Shown piece after piece: positions 48,671 through 59,507 of a stretch of 64,000 nucleotides of DNA. The stretch lies in the NCBI RefSeq assembly GCF_023278565.1, contig NC_064681.1:3720001-3784000 (forward strand), read 5' to 3'. The notes under the pieces were generated by a model. That model worked only from the letters and a program-made list of their open reading frames with translations, did no database searches and was not told the DNA's origin. The translations under genes and the position numbers were made by a program. Each line of letters opens with the position of its first letter. The first letter of the stretch is position 1. The stretch is from Colletotrichum lupini. Its lineage: Eukaryota; Ascomycota; Sordariomycetes; Glomerellales; Glomerellaceae.

Positions 48671-49402
48671 TACAACGCAAGTCTCAGTGTCCAAGATGCC
48701 ATAAATCTCATGGAGGATGTCTCATATGAACCGGAAGGCCTCAAGCTACGGTACTCTAAGAGACGTGTGAAGACGTTACTATATGCCGGGACGGGTCAGC
48801 GTGTATTAGTGCTTACCCGGTGCCGGGCCCAGACGGTCCCAGACGGGCCCAAACGGACTCACGTCTCAGTTCCAAGCGAGCCTATCCGTACGCCATAAGA
48901 AGAGCCCCTCCGTGATGGCCGACTTCGGGCTTCCGCAGCCGAGAGAGACAGAAGACGGGAGATTTAGGTGGAAGCGCGGGGTCCCCCAGTCTCACCATCG
49001 CCCACGGTCCACACCTACGACCGCAACCCCGCCACGGCCAACCCACTCAGGCAATCCTAACAGTTGGCGACGGTGGCAGCGTCACGACCGTGTCCTGGGG
49101 CAACCCGCGTCTCCTCCTCCATCTCTACCATCCACCATCGACAATTGGTACTCGAGGGCCGTTAAGCGGGTCCGACGGTGGGCGTCACGGAGAGAAAGTA
49201 CGAGGTACCCCATCCCATCAGGGTGCGCAGCTCATCCTGACAAACGATGATGCAATTGCGTGTTGGAACCCCTCACTTGTTTAAAAAGAGGCCACCTCGA
49301 AGCTCTCCCCAGCAATTCTTCCTTCTGCTGGTGATTCTTACGATAACTTATACTCTCCCTCTTCTTCTCTTCTGAATCAATCCTCATACAAATCCAGCAA
49401 AA

Positions 49403-50681
49403 ATGTCTTTCGGAAGCAAGGCCAAGCTCAACACCGGCGCCGAGATCCCGTACGTCTAAATAATTACCCCTCCATCCATTCCCCTGCCGATCGCGATACC
49501 CCGCTCTCGCGCTCGCGTTCTGCCTCTTTTCTCTCCCTCCCAATCTACAAAACGAAAGAAAACACGCAAAGTGAATTGACTCTTTGGCCATTATAGCACT
49601 CTGGGATACGGCACTTGGCAGTCCGCCCCCGGCGAAGTCTCCGTCGGTGTCTACGAGGCCCTCAAGGCCGGCTACCGCCACCTCGATCTCGCCAAGATCT
49701 ACCAGAACCAGCCCGAGGTCGCCCAGGGTATCAAGAAGGCCCTCGCCGAGATCCCCGGCCTCAAGCGTGAGGACATCTGGATCACCTCCAAGCTGTGGAA
49801 CAACAACCACAAGCCCGAGAACGTCGAGGCCGCTCTCGACGAGACTCTCAAGGAGCTTGAGCTCGACTACCTTGACGTATGTCTTCCTCCAATACCCCTC
49901 CTTGCGTACTAGGTTGGGTGGGCATCGACGGGCGAGCAATACCCGGCTAACCCCTCACTCACAGCTCTACCTCATCCACTGGCCCGTTGCCTTCAAGAAG
50001 GATGGCGACAAGCTCTTCCCCCTCGCCGCCGAGGGTGAGGTTGACCTCGACCAGAGCGTCTCCCTGGTCGACACCTGGAAGGCCCTGATCGACCTCCCCA
50101 AGTCCAAGGTCAAGAACATCGGTGTTTCCAACTTCACCGTTGAGGACCTTCAGACCGTCATCGATGCCACCGGTGTCACCCCCGCCGTCAACCAGATCGA
50201 GCGCCACCCCCTCCTCCAGCAGAACGACACCCTGATCAAGTACGCCAAGGAAAAGAACATTCACATCACCGCCTACTCTGTATGTTCACCCCAAACACTA
50301 CCCGCTTCCTTTTCTCAATGACGCAATGACTAACAAGCACAGGCCTTTGGCAACAACGGCTTCGGTCTTCCCCTCCTGATCGAGAATGACGTCGTCAAGA
50401 AGATCGCCACCAAGCTCAACGCTACCCCCGCCCAGGTCGTCCTCGCCTGGTCCCAGAACGGCGGCCACTCCGTCATCCCCAAGTCCGTCACCCCCAGCCG
50501 CATCCAGTCCAACTTCCAGGAGGTCAAGATCTCGGACGAGGACGTTGCCGCCATCAACGAGATCGGCAAGGAGCCCCGCCGCTACAACATTCCCTTCACC
50601 TACAAGCCCCGCTGGAACATCAACATCTGGGACGAGAAGGAGGAGAAGGAGGCCTCCAACAAGGTCGTTCGCAAGCTTTAA
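49403..50681 (+). CDS. Aldo/keto reductase (fungal glycerol-dehydrogenase-like)
   Basis: Exons 49403-49449, 49597-49876, 49965-50279 and 50343-50681 give 326 residues, the usual length of the family. The AKR catalytic tetrad is visible: Asp46 and Tyr51 in [14 protein letters not shown], Lys81 in ITSKLWN, and His114 in YLIHWP. The NADPH-binding segment [13 protein letters not shown] lies near the C-terminus. These enzymes reduce aldehydes or ketones such as glyceraldehyde or dihydroxyacetone with NADPH in the cytosol. The substrate is inferred from overall similarity to fungal glycerol dehydrogenases and could differ. Codon use is strongly C-ending (GTC, CTC, ATC), which suggests high expression. 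Confidence 0.94.
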
Positions 50682-51324
50682 GTTTGTGTGCTGTCGATAA
50701 AGGAAAGAAAAGACTACCGCGTTCCTAGTTTATGATACCATGCGGGCCTTATAGAAAAAGCCGTAGACGGCCATAGATGGACGACTCTACGAATAATGAA
50801 AACAAACAAGAAAACTGCCAGTTCCATATCTCGTTGTGACGTTGCCATAAAATCGGTGATGTGTTCAAGCCTACCGAGACGATTAAACACTGATATGTCG
50901 AGCTTTGGTGAACGGCGGTTAGGCTCTGAAAATAGCTCAAGGACCTCGAGAGCTTTTGACGGGGCACAAGCCTTGGCACAGCATCCACCTCCGGGACCCG
51001 ACTTTTCCGGTATGCTGTTCATTGATGGTGATCTCTCTCAAATCAAACCTGAAATTGGTTTAGCTTTCTCGATCCCTTCCAAATCTCGTATCAGTATCTT
51101 CAAGGTATTTCAAGATCTCTATTGACCCTGTTGATGAGCTGTCAATATCTCATGTTGGTGACAACAACTGACTTGGCCTCTGAGGAGCACCCGCTGACTA
51201 AGCAGACTATCTGTCATGACGACCTGTCGGTACGCGTAACGTCCGGAGCACATCCCCGGCCAATCAAGCTAAAAAGCTCACCTTACACTTTGATAACCAA
51301 CGACCATTTCACCGCCCCTTCACC
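50682..51324. other. Intergenic region between aldo/keto reductase and GH5
   Basis: About 640 bp with no supported gene; probably the 3' UTR of the reductase and the promoter of the GH5 gene. Confidence 0.5.
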
Positions 51325-53724
51325 ATGGCGGCCAAATATGCTGCACAGGACCTCTCGGACGCGGCACTAGGAGGTCCAATTGGCCTTAAAGATGGCTACT
51401 TTGTCGACAACTACGGTCGCACCCTCACGCTGCACGGCCTCAACATCTCTGGGGCGAGCAAGCTGCCTACGACGCCCAATGGCCTGTCTCATCTCACCGA
51501 CGGCTTCTTCGAGCACCGCGCAGTGACATTCATCGGCCGGCCATTCCCCCTTGAAGATGCGCCGTTGCACTTCAGACGATTGCAGGCTTGGGGCTTGCCG
51601 CTAATCCGTCTGCTGGTAACGTGGGAGTCGATTGGTCACTCTGGGCCGGACCCGGAGACGGATGTGGATTTGGAGTATATCGACTACCTACGCCAACTCA
51701 TCGAAATCATGCCGAAGTACGGCGTCAAGTGCTTCATTTGCGCCCACCAGGATGTGTGGAGTCGGTTCAGCGGCGGCAGCGGTGCACCCGGTTGGGCGTT
51801 TGAAGTTGCTGGGCTCGATGTCGAGGCATTCACTGAGACCGGTGCCGCATATGTGCATGGGCAGGATGAATTGAGGAGAGCTACTGCGCCTGTGAATGAG
51901 AAGGAACCGAGCGGACCGTTTGTGTGGCCGTCTGGGTACCAGAAAATTGCGGCGTCGACGATGGCGACGTTGTTTTGGGCGGGCGATGCTCTGGCGCCGA
52001 ACCTGCAATGCAAGCGGTCGAAAGATGGCAGGGATGAGACTATTTCGGCTCAGGAGTTTCTCCAGAGTGCCTTTATCGAAGCCTTTGGGCGGCTCGCGGA
52101 TGAAGTGGCTGGCCTTGAGGCATGCGTTGGCTTTGAGCCCTTGAATGAGCCGCATCGAGGTCTTGTCAATCTTCATGGATTCGACGGTTGGAACTACGAT
52201 ACCGACTTACATATCGGATATTACCCTTCTCTGACACAAGCACTCGCACTTGCCAGTGGCTACGCTCATGAAGTCAATTACTACGTTAAGTCCTGGCCGT
52301 TCCCTACCCGCATTTCGCACAAAACCGTCGTCGACCCGAAGGGAAGATCTGCCTGGTTGGCTGCTAAGCCAACTGCATCGAAACCACAAAACTATGGTCT
52401 CGGCGAGTGTGTATGGCGCGCTCATGGCGTTTGGGAATGGGATGAGGCGAAAAAGGGCCCAAAGGTCTTGCAGCAAGACTACTTCGAGGTGGACCATCGG
52501 CCAGGCCGTGAAGGCAAGCCGCTAGAATGGTACCGCGACTTTTACGGTCCCTTCCTCAAGCGCTTCTCGGAACGCGTCTCACGGAAATCTTCCCGCCAAT
52601 TCTGCTTCTTTGAGCCGATACCGAACGAGTTTGTGCCTCCTTGGGTTAGCCAGGACGGCAAGGTGGACGAAGCCGGACAAAAGCAAACGTATGCAACCAA
52701 GACAATCATCGACACCCCGAGGCCAGAGAACCTCGTTTTTGCCCCTCATTTCTACGACCTCAACGTACTATTCAGCAAGCATCACTCCTGGATGAGCGTT
52801 AACGTACAAGGCCTCTCCAGGGGCATGTTCATCTTGAAGGCACTCTACTTCGGCGCCAGGGCCCTCCGCCAAAACTACCGCACGCAGCTCGCAAACATCC
52901 TCAAGTACGGGCAAAAGTCGCTGGGGACCCACGTGCCCGCCCTCATCGGCGAGGTTGGCATACCTTACGACATCAACAGCGGCGAAGCCTTCAAGACGGG
53001 CAACTACGATAAGCTGCGAGAGCTGATGCACGCGCTCGTCTCCGCCATGGAGGACAACAACCTTGCGTTCACGCTGTGGAATTATAACCCTGATAATCGG
53101 GTGGAGTACGGTGATGGGTGGAACAAGGAGGATTTCTCTGTCGTTAACGGCGACACTGAAGCGAAGCCCGGCCACATTTTGCCAGATTATGCGAACGAGG
53201 CGCATGAAGATGATGAGCTGTACCGCGGTGGGAGGGTGTTGGACGTGATTATTCGTCCTTACGCCGTCAAGATTGCAGGCCGCCACGTTCGCTCGGATTG
53301 GGACCCGCGGACCCTCCACTACGAGTTCGAGTGGACTTCAGAGGCCGAGAGTGACGCCAAGAACAGCAAAAGTCAACCCGAAAAGTCCCGGACGACGGAG
53401 ATATTTGTGCCAGAGTACCACTACGCACAACGCAACATCGACATCAAGGTCAGCGATGGAGAGTGGTCGTACGATCCTGATCTGGCGACACTGTACGTTA
53501 AGCATGATGGAAGCAAGAGCACGCATCGCTTGACAATCGATATTACGAATATTCCGAGGCATCTGATGGAGACTGTTGAGAAAAGGCGGCGGGCGTTACC
53601 GCCTAGTTTCCCACTGAGTCTCATCTCGCCGAGCACGGAGCTTGCGATTGAAGAGTTGATGATGCCAATGTTGTTGCCTGGGCTTCTTGTCATTTTGCTG
53701 GCTGTTGTGACGATGTTTGTATAG
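51325..53724 (+). CDS. GH5 beta-glucosidase, steryl-glucoside/glucosylceramide type
   Basis: One exon, 799 residues. The glycosyl hydrolase 5 barrel begins at about residue 20 (LKDGYFVDNYGRTLTLHGLNISG). The acid/base Glu is in GFEPLNEPHRG (Glu275) and the nucleophile Glu in ALIGEVGIPYD (Glu543). Length and the long inserts resemble fungal EGCrP2/Sgl1-type enzymes, which hydrolyse steryl-beta-glucosides or glucosylceramides. No N-terminal signal peptide is seen. The C-terminus has a beta-sandwich-like region and finishes in a hydrophobic stretch (MLLPGLLVILLAVVTMFV) that could anchor the protein to membranes, consistent with a lipid substrate. Start Met at 51325 has a good context (CACCATGGCG). 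Confidence 0.9.
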   Translation: MAAKYAAQDLSDAALGGPIGLKDGYFVDNYGRTLTLHGLNISGASKLPTTPNGLSHLTDGFFEHRAVTFIGRPFPLEDAPLHFRRLQAWGLPLIRLLVTWESIGHSGPDPETDVDLEYIDYLRQLIEIMPKYGVKCFICAHQDVWSRFSGGSGAPGWAFEVAGLDVEAFTETGAAYVHGQDELRRATAPVNEKEPSGPFVWPSGYQKIAASTMATLFWAGDALAPNLQCKRSKDGRDETISAQEFLQSAFIEAFGRLADEVAGLEACVGFEPLNEPHRGLVNLHGFDGWNYDTDLHIGYYPSLTQALALASGYAHEVNYYVKSWPFPTRISHKTVVDPKGRSAWLAAKPTASKPQNYGLGECVWRAHGVWEWDEAKKGPKVLQQDYFEVDHRPGREGKPLEWYRDFYGPFLKRFSERVSRKSSRQFCFFEPIPNEFVPPWVSQDGKVDEAGQKQTYATKTIIDTPRPENLVFAPHFYDLNVLFSKHHSWMSVNVQGLSRGMFILKALYFGARALRQNYRTQLANILKYGQKSLGTHVPALIGEVGIPYDINSGEAFKTGNYDKLRELMHALVSAMEDNNLAFTLWNYNPDNRVEYGDGWNKEDFSVVNGDTEAKPGHILPDYANEAHEDDELYRGGRVLDVIIRPYAVKIAGRHVRSDWDPRTLHYEFEWTSEAESDAKNSKSQPEKSRTTEIFVPEYHYAQRNIDIKVSDGEWSYDPDLATLYVKHDGSKSTHRLTIDITNIPRHLMETVEKRRRALPPSFPLSLISPSTELAIEELMMPMLLPGLLVILLAVVTMFV

Positions 53725-54472
53725 TGGTGAAGGGTTCATTCGCAGCAGAAAGGTAGTTGCGGTAGACATTTAAGTTGATGGAGTCAGATATTGGGTGCTT
53801 AGATGAGCTTTGTAAGAGACATAAGGTCAGACGCTTGAGTATGGCTCATGCCTCTTTGACTTTGAGAATGGAAATACGCTGCCCAACGTCGAAAGCTGTT
53901 AAGTGAATCGTGTGAGAACTCATGGGTTGCCATTTTCACCCGTATGGTCATGAAGTGCCTAGCATCATCAATTCCCCGCCTCAATTCTGGTCTGAAATTG
54001 ACGTCTCAGACGCGAGTTCAAGATATAGGAAGATAGAGTGGATGATGAACATTAGATATCAGAACCAAGAGGCATCAGAAGTTCATATGCATGGGGCCAC
54101 TTTTATCCGTCTTTGGGTCAAGTCTATTGGTCTAGCTTTTGCCCCTCCCCCTCTTTTGGCCATGCTTCTGTCAACCTCTGTTGAGCTCATAACCAGATTC
54201 CATGTAATCGACAGGCAACCTACCCCGGCCGACTCAGACGTTGATAATAGCAACGGCTTTTTATTACATCTCATACCTTCGTAAGCTCACCCATGAGATC
54301 GCTGTCTGTCTACGAGAAAGTAGTATGCTGATCAGGCTATTAGAAAACATCTCGACCTATCTACCCAGCACCATCCGTAGTACTAGAGGATATCCTCTTG
54401 TGTGACTGAAAACACTCGTCTCCTATCTTGTCCCCAACAGCTGTCGAGAAACGATCCAACACCACCACAACG
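53725..54472. other. Intergenic region between GH5 and RNase H-like gene
   Basis: About 750 bp. A 120-codon ORF at 53922-54284 has no family features and is not called. CCCCAACAG at about 54432-54440 could be a splice acceptor if the RNase H gene has an upstream exon, but no matching exon was found. Confidence 0.45.
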
Positions 54473-55111
54473 ATGATGGGCTACGACGATGACGACGGCA
54501 TGGGAAGCCGCCTCTTCGAACACCGCGCAAGCGACACCCACAGAATGGTCCCCAGATCAGACCTCGTCATCTACAACCCCTCAACCCAGCTCCTCGGCAT
54601 GCAAATGTACTCCTGGGCCACCAAACGTCCCGTCCCCGAACGCGGCAGCATGGTCGTCTACATTGACGGCGCCTGCCGCAACAACGGGCTCCCCGATGCA
54701 CAAGCCTCGTGGGGCGTCTACTTTGGTCCCGGGTCGCGATACAACGCGTGCGGGTTGTTGGCGAGGGACCTCCCGCAGACGAGCTCAAGGGCTGAGATTG
54801 AGGCGCTGGTGCAGGCTGTGAGGATTATCTGCGAGATTACGGGGAGGGATTATTCCTTGAATCGGATTACGATTGCGACGGACTCGGAGTATCTTGCGAG
54901 TGCGATGGCGCTTTGGATTGGGGAGTGGATTGAGAATGAGGGGTTGAATGCGAGGGGGAAGAGGGTTGCGCATTTTGAGGTGTTGAGGGAGTTGCATGAG
55001 CAGTTGGATGAGATGACGTATGGAGATGATGGTGGGAGGGACATCTTATTTTGGGCTATCCCAAGAGAGGAAAACACCGAGGCTGATGCGTTGGCTAATC
55101 AGGCGTTTTAA
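54473..55111 (+). CDS. RNase H-fold protein
   Basis: A single exon of 212 residues starting at Met 54473. The RNase H DEDD residues are all present: Asp65 in VVYIDGACRNNG, Glu108 in RAEIEAL, Asp137 in IATDSEYL and Asp205 in NTEADALANQAF. The acidic N-terminus (GYDDDDG) and residues to 60 are unlike classical RNase H1, which has a hybrid-binding domain there. It should cleave RNA in RNA-DNA hybrids if active. The reading frame stays open upstream to 54428 without an ATG, so a 5' exon is possible. It stands 490 bp before a HET-domain gene on the same strand. Confidence 0.85.
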   Translation: MMGYDDDDGMGSRLFEHRASDTHRMVPRSDLVIYNPSTQLLGMQMYSWATKRPVPERGSMVVYIDGACRNNGLPDAQASWGVYFGPGSRYNACGLLARDLPQTSSRAEIEALVQAVRIICEITGRDYSLNRITIATDSEYLASAMALWIGEWIENEGLNARGKRVAHFEVLRELHEQLDEMTYGDDGGRDILFWAIPREENTEADALANQAF

Positions 55112-55600
55112 ACAGGTCGTAGGACGTTTTGATGTTGATAGAAGCAGTAATCCTTTACGACTTCTGTAAAGATGTTCTTAGTCTTGTATTGGGCTTCTGA
55201 AACTTTGGGGGACGGGAGCTACCATGATTAATTGGATGAGTCCGTATACTCGCTGAAATAGTGTTAGTTCACACGGTACAGGTGATGATCTGAGAAGGCT
55301 AGTTGGCGAGACATCACATCGTTTCCATTCTAACTACTATCTTGTCTGGCTGCTTGTAAAATTGTGAATAACCTTCGAGCCGTTGTACAGGACTAGGGTA
55401 AGAGGTGACCACTAATGAACAACAGCAATCCGGAGGAGTCCAGCTCTGCTTACGTCACGTGATTGGAAGCTATAAGTTGATCTGGGGGATCCTCTTTCAC
55501 AATCTACGTAGCAGCAAAAAGCAAGGTGCATTCAGCTACCTAATTACACTTGCGAGCAATCCAGCTCAGAGTTCAACATTGATCGACAACCCTGGTAGCT
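55112..55600. other. Intergenic region between RNase H-like and HET genes
   Basis: About 490 bp with no coding signal; 3' flank of the RNase H-like gene and promoter of the HET gene. Confidence 0.5.
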
Positions 55601-57773
55601 ATGGTGACTCAGCCTCACCACCGTCGCTGGTCTCATCTATGTGACCGTTGTCTGACTATTTTCACTGAAGCTAGAGAAGTCTCTTCATACGGTCTGTACT
55701 CTCCGAATAATGATGGCTACCGGCTCCCGCACACAAAGGAGAGCCTGGAACAAGGAAAGGGCGGTGGCTGTCGCATCTGCAGTCTCATATGGTTCCGGCG
55801 CTTGAACTTTGGGGGAAAGCACGACATCCCATGGCCAGACTGGAATGACTTGGATCCGGACGATAGTCTCGAGCTTCGATACGGCTTCGCCAGCGGTACG
55901 CAAGGTTACGAAATTCACATGGGTCTGTGGAGATTAGACGAAGAGAATGCCAACAGGATGCAAACCATATTTTTCTCGGTCGAAGAAACAACAGGTTCGT
56001 GACACTTCCGAGTAATTACATTGCTATGATACCAGAAGCTCATGCAGAATGACAGCGGAAATTGCAGCTTCGATTCCAAGGGAAGAGTCGATTCTGGCTC
56101 TGAACACCAATACTGGCTCAGAGCAAGCATTCGGCTTAGCTCAGAAGTTTCTCACGGATTGCCTGACATCACACGATTGCTCAATGCAAGACGAAGACGG
56201 ATGGGCCCCCACTCGCCTGATTGACTTGGGAGAGTCCCCTTCCGACGTAGCCAAGCTGGTACATTCGCAATCTCTGCAACGCCCTGTTCAATGGATGACG
56301 CTGAGTCACTGCTGGGGCTTAAAGCAGCCGTGTACCCTCCTTGAAACCAACATCAAGCAGTTTATGATAGGCATACCGCACACAGAGCTTTCCAAAACCT
56401 TTTCCGACGCCTTTATCATCGCCAGGAGACTTGGGGTTCGATATCTATGGATAGATTCCATCTGCATCATTCAACAGAGCGAGGATGACTGGAGACGAGA
56501 GGCTCCTACTATGGGCAAGGTATACAGCCTGTCGCTTTGCACCATATCCGCAAGCCATGCGACGGACGGATCAGGCGGCTGTTTTTCGGACAGAGACCCT
56601 TGGACTGTCTTGCCCTGCGTCATACCATCGCCATTCTCGACGGATTCTGTGGCTCCGCCATTTCTTCTTCACGGGGAAAACCTAGATGCCAGATGGAAGT
56701 CAGACATTCCAGAGGCGCCGCTGCATAAGCGAGCTTGGGTCTTTCAGGAGCGACTGCTCTCTCCTCGAACACTCTACTTTGGTCGGCAGCAGATCCTTTG
56801 GGGATGCGGCCAGCGCGAGCTTTGTGAATCGTTTCCTGAAGGGGTCCCGTCGCAGCCGGCCACAATCTCGTGGCAATTTATCGGCGACCGGAGACGTTTT
56901 CGAGACATGCTGCTCGAGAGCGCGGGGACCAAGCCCTTTGAGGCTGCGTGGTCGGAAACAGTGAAGATGTATTCAAAGACGAAGCTTACGTTCCCTAGCG
57001 ACAGGCAAGTGGCTTTTTCGGGCTTGCCCGGTCAGTTGCAGGATAAGCGCGATACCCAGCAAGCTTATGGTGTATGGATAGACGAGAGTTTGCCATGGGC
57101 TCTGCTTTGGAGTGCTCAGGAGAAGGTTCGCGCGCGGCCGACTGATTACTTGGCGCCATCGTGGTCGTGGATGACACTGAACACGCAGGTAACATTCGGG
57201 AACTGGTATCCACATGGAACGGGGCTGGTAATGGCTGTTGGTCTCATAACTTCTGGCCTTGGTGGCATGAATAGGATCGGAAAGGCGGAAAATGACGGGT
57301 TGATTCTAGAGGGTGTCCTCAAGGTGGCGTTCTATAGAAATGAGACTAACGACGATGGCGACGCGAAGCACATGATCTCGCAGCTGAAGGGCAGAGATGA
57401 AGAGCCCATTCAACTCCAGGGATTCACTAGTACAAGAGATCGGAAAGCGCTATTCTCGATGCTCCAACCGACGATCTCAGACTCTGAATCAGATTGGACG
57501 CAAATTTACGGTTGGGACTCGCCTGGAGAGACACCGACAGGAGATATTGTCGTTTGTCTTCCGTTGCTCAACCATACAGACCGCGTTTTGAGGTTTGAGG
57601 GACTATTTCTTGAGCCTGTGCCGCAACCGCCGAAGAACGACACTGTTCCGTATACAAGCGGAGTGGAGGCTGATGAGCAACTGCCAAAGTTCCGGCGTAT
57701 TGGAAGCTATCACCTGATGCACCGCGCTGATTGGGTGGCAACAACCGAAAAGTTGCGTTTCATGCTGGTTTAA
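55601..57773 (+). CDS. HET-domain protein (heterokaryon-incompatibility type)
   Basis: Exons 55601-55998 and 56048-57773 give 707 residues; the 49-nt intron uses donor GTGACA (a closer GTTCGT donor would break the frame) and acceptor GCAG. The N-terminal part has the CxxC...CxxC pattern (LCDRC, CRIC) common before HET domains. The HET domain shows its three blocks: MTLSHCWG at about 216-223, YLWIDSICIIQ at about 265-275, and DDWRREAPTMGKVYSLS at about 279-295. The C-terminal half is family-typical but without other domains. HET proteins can trigger programmed cell death on non-self contact; whether this one acts in allorecognition is unknown, because most genomes hold many paralogues. Confidence 0.92.
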
Positions 57774-58420
57774 CCAATTGGAAGTGGCATTATCAAAAGT
57801 TTCACAGGATCAAAATTACAAATGACTTCGCCGCCCTGGTGATGAACTGGGAGCTACATCTCATGGTGCTCAAACTGGGAAACTTCAGGTACTCATGCTA
57901 GCTCTGAACTCGGGTACTCTCGCTAAGCCTGTCGTCGAGTAGGCTGGTTGGCGTTCAACTGATTGTTGACCATTAACCACTCCACCACCAGCCAGTTTGA
58001 CCCGATCCTTCGACCTAGACGGGGGCCTGCTGGCTGGTGACAGAAATGGAGCTGAGGGGACCTATATGGGCTTCATTCGGTGTGTGTTCGTATGACTAGG
58101 TTGGCGGTTGTGTATTCGGGCAGGTAGGTTGGCAAGAATACGCAAAGAAAACCCATGCAGGCATTCCCCAACCTTCTGAACTTGCCCACCTGCCTGATAC
58201 ACATGGACTTGTAGTCTTGAACGATAAAAGCAGAATGTCTTTACTCAAAGACGCCTTGGAGCATGAAATACAGTGGAAACCTCGTTGATCTTTGAATGGA
58301 ATGCGGCATTGAATGTTCTTAATGATATTGACTCCCATCCCGTATGCTGTGACTGTCTATTTCCTACTGATACTCTCTGAACTCCGAATATATGCAGCAT
58401 CGATAATCGTCCTTTCATCC
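57774..58420. other. Convergent 3' region, HET and intradiol dioxygenase
   Basis: About 650 bp lying between two convergent stop codons. No gene is seen. Confidence 0.5.
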
Positions 58421-59507
58421 TTATGCCGGCGCGGTTCCACTAGGCATGGCACTTCCACTGGGGGAACCGCCTCCGCCACCTTGCTCGCTCTCTGGACCAC
58501 TCAAAGAAGGGCTGTTCTCCGTGTCGATGCCGATGGTGATGTAGCCGACCATGCCTTGGGTGATGTCGCTACCATCAAGAGGGACGATGTCGATGACGGG
58601 GTTGTAGCCATTTGCGAGGCCTGAAGAGTAAACAGAGTCCACGTCGTTCGTCGTACGGTTGATCTCGGTGTGGCTGACGTAGGGCTCCAAGGCCATGATC
58701 TCCTGTGAGATGGACTCGTTGAAGTAGAGTTGGCCAATAGAGTTGGTGTTGCCAGTCTTGACAGTGCCGTTGCTGTGGAGAACCCAATCGGTAAAGACTA
58801 GTTGAATCTGTCAGCTTCGAAGTATTGCTTTCATAAAAAAAAACACCAGGCGTACCTTGAGCGTGGATGTGGATAGATCTTTGGATGTAGAAACCAGGGA
58901 AGATGGTCTTCATCTCAAGGATACCTTCATCATTTGAGGGCCACATGCCACGAAGCCATGTGGTGTCATCAGTGTGAAGATCCGTGGTGCCAATCTCAAA
59001 GTCGGTGACATTGAGAGACTCGAGGAGCTCCCGGAAGTCCGTGTTGGGATCACGGCCAGTGAAACTGGAGTAGCTGCCCGTGGAGTTGCAGTGCCAGAAC
59101 GCAACAAGGGCGTTGGGAAGAGGCTCGCACGTGGCCATGTCAAGAACACCGACGTCGAGGATAAGAGGAACGCCGACTTGGTCCTCGGTCATGTCCTGCC
59201 TCAAGGTCTCTGACCGGGGCCAGTAGTACGGACCAGCGGTGACATCGGGAGCGAGGACGCAGGTGTCGTTCTGGAGGGTGTCGTAGTAGGGGCCCTCGGT
59301 GACGATGGTGTAAGAGCTGTTGCCGGATCGCTTGTTCAGGCTAGCCTCCTCCTGACGCTTCTCGAATCGCTTCTGCTTGAACTTTGCGGCTCCGGAAGCA
59401 CAGCGCTTAGAGAGATCGGCGTGGCGTTTGACGACTCCAGGGGCTACTTCCTTGTGGGCAAGGGCCAAGGAGGCGAACGCGCCAATTGCAACGGTTGAGA
59501 GTTTCAT
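58421..59507 (-). CDS. Secreted intradiol ring-cleavage dioxygenase-like protein
   Basis: Exons 59507-58856 and 58797-58421 give 342 residues; the intron is GTACGC...CTAG. A signal peptide covers residues 1-17, followed by a propeptide-like part with dibasic KR sites. The intradiol dioxygenase fold carries the four Fe(III) ligands expected for the family: Tyr in STGSYSSF (Tyr146), Tyr207 in FPGFYIQRS, and His213 and His215 in SIHIHAQ. The family opens catechol or protocatechuate rings between the hydroxyls. Secreted fungal members probably act on lignin- or plant-derived phenolics; that is inference. The C-terminal 20 residues are Gly/Ser/Pro-rich. Confidence 0.9.

Larger units (their letters stand above)
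47111..49402. other. Intergenic region, only weak ORFs
   Basis: About 2.3 kb. It begins with the promoter of the Zn2Cys6 gene. Two overlapping minus-strand ORFs at 47465-48038 have Ser/Pro/Arg-rich composition and a possible GTAAGT donor but no family features, so I do not call them. A short tandem repeat lies at 48630-48670. Promoter sequence of the aldo/keto reductase occupies the right end. Confidence 0.45.

Noticed and set aside
48818..48825. CGGTGCCG upstream of the aldo/keto reductase as a third target of the Zn2Cys6 factor
   Set aside because: Only the 8-bp core matches, it is about 580 bp away, and the same core occurs by chance elsewhere (near 26305).
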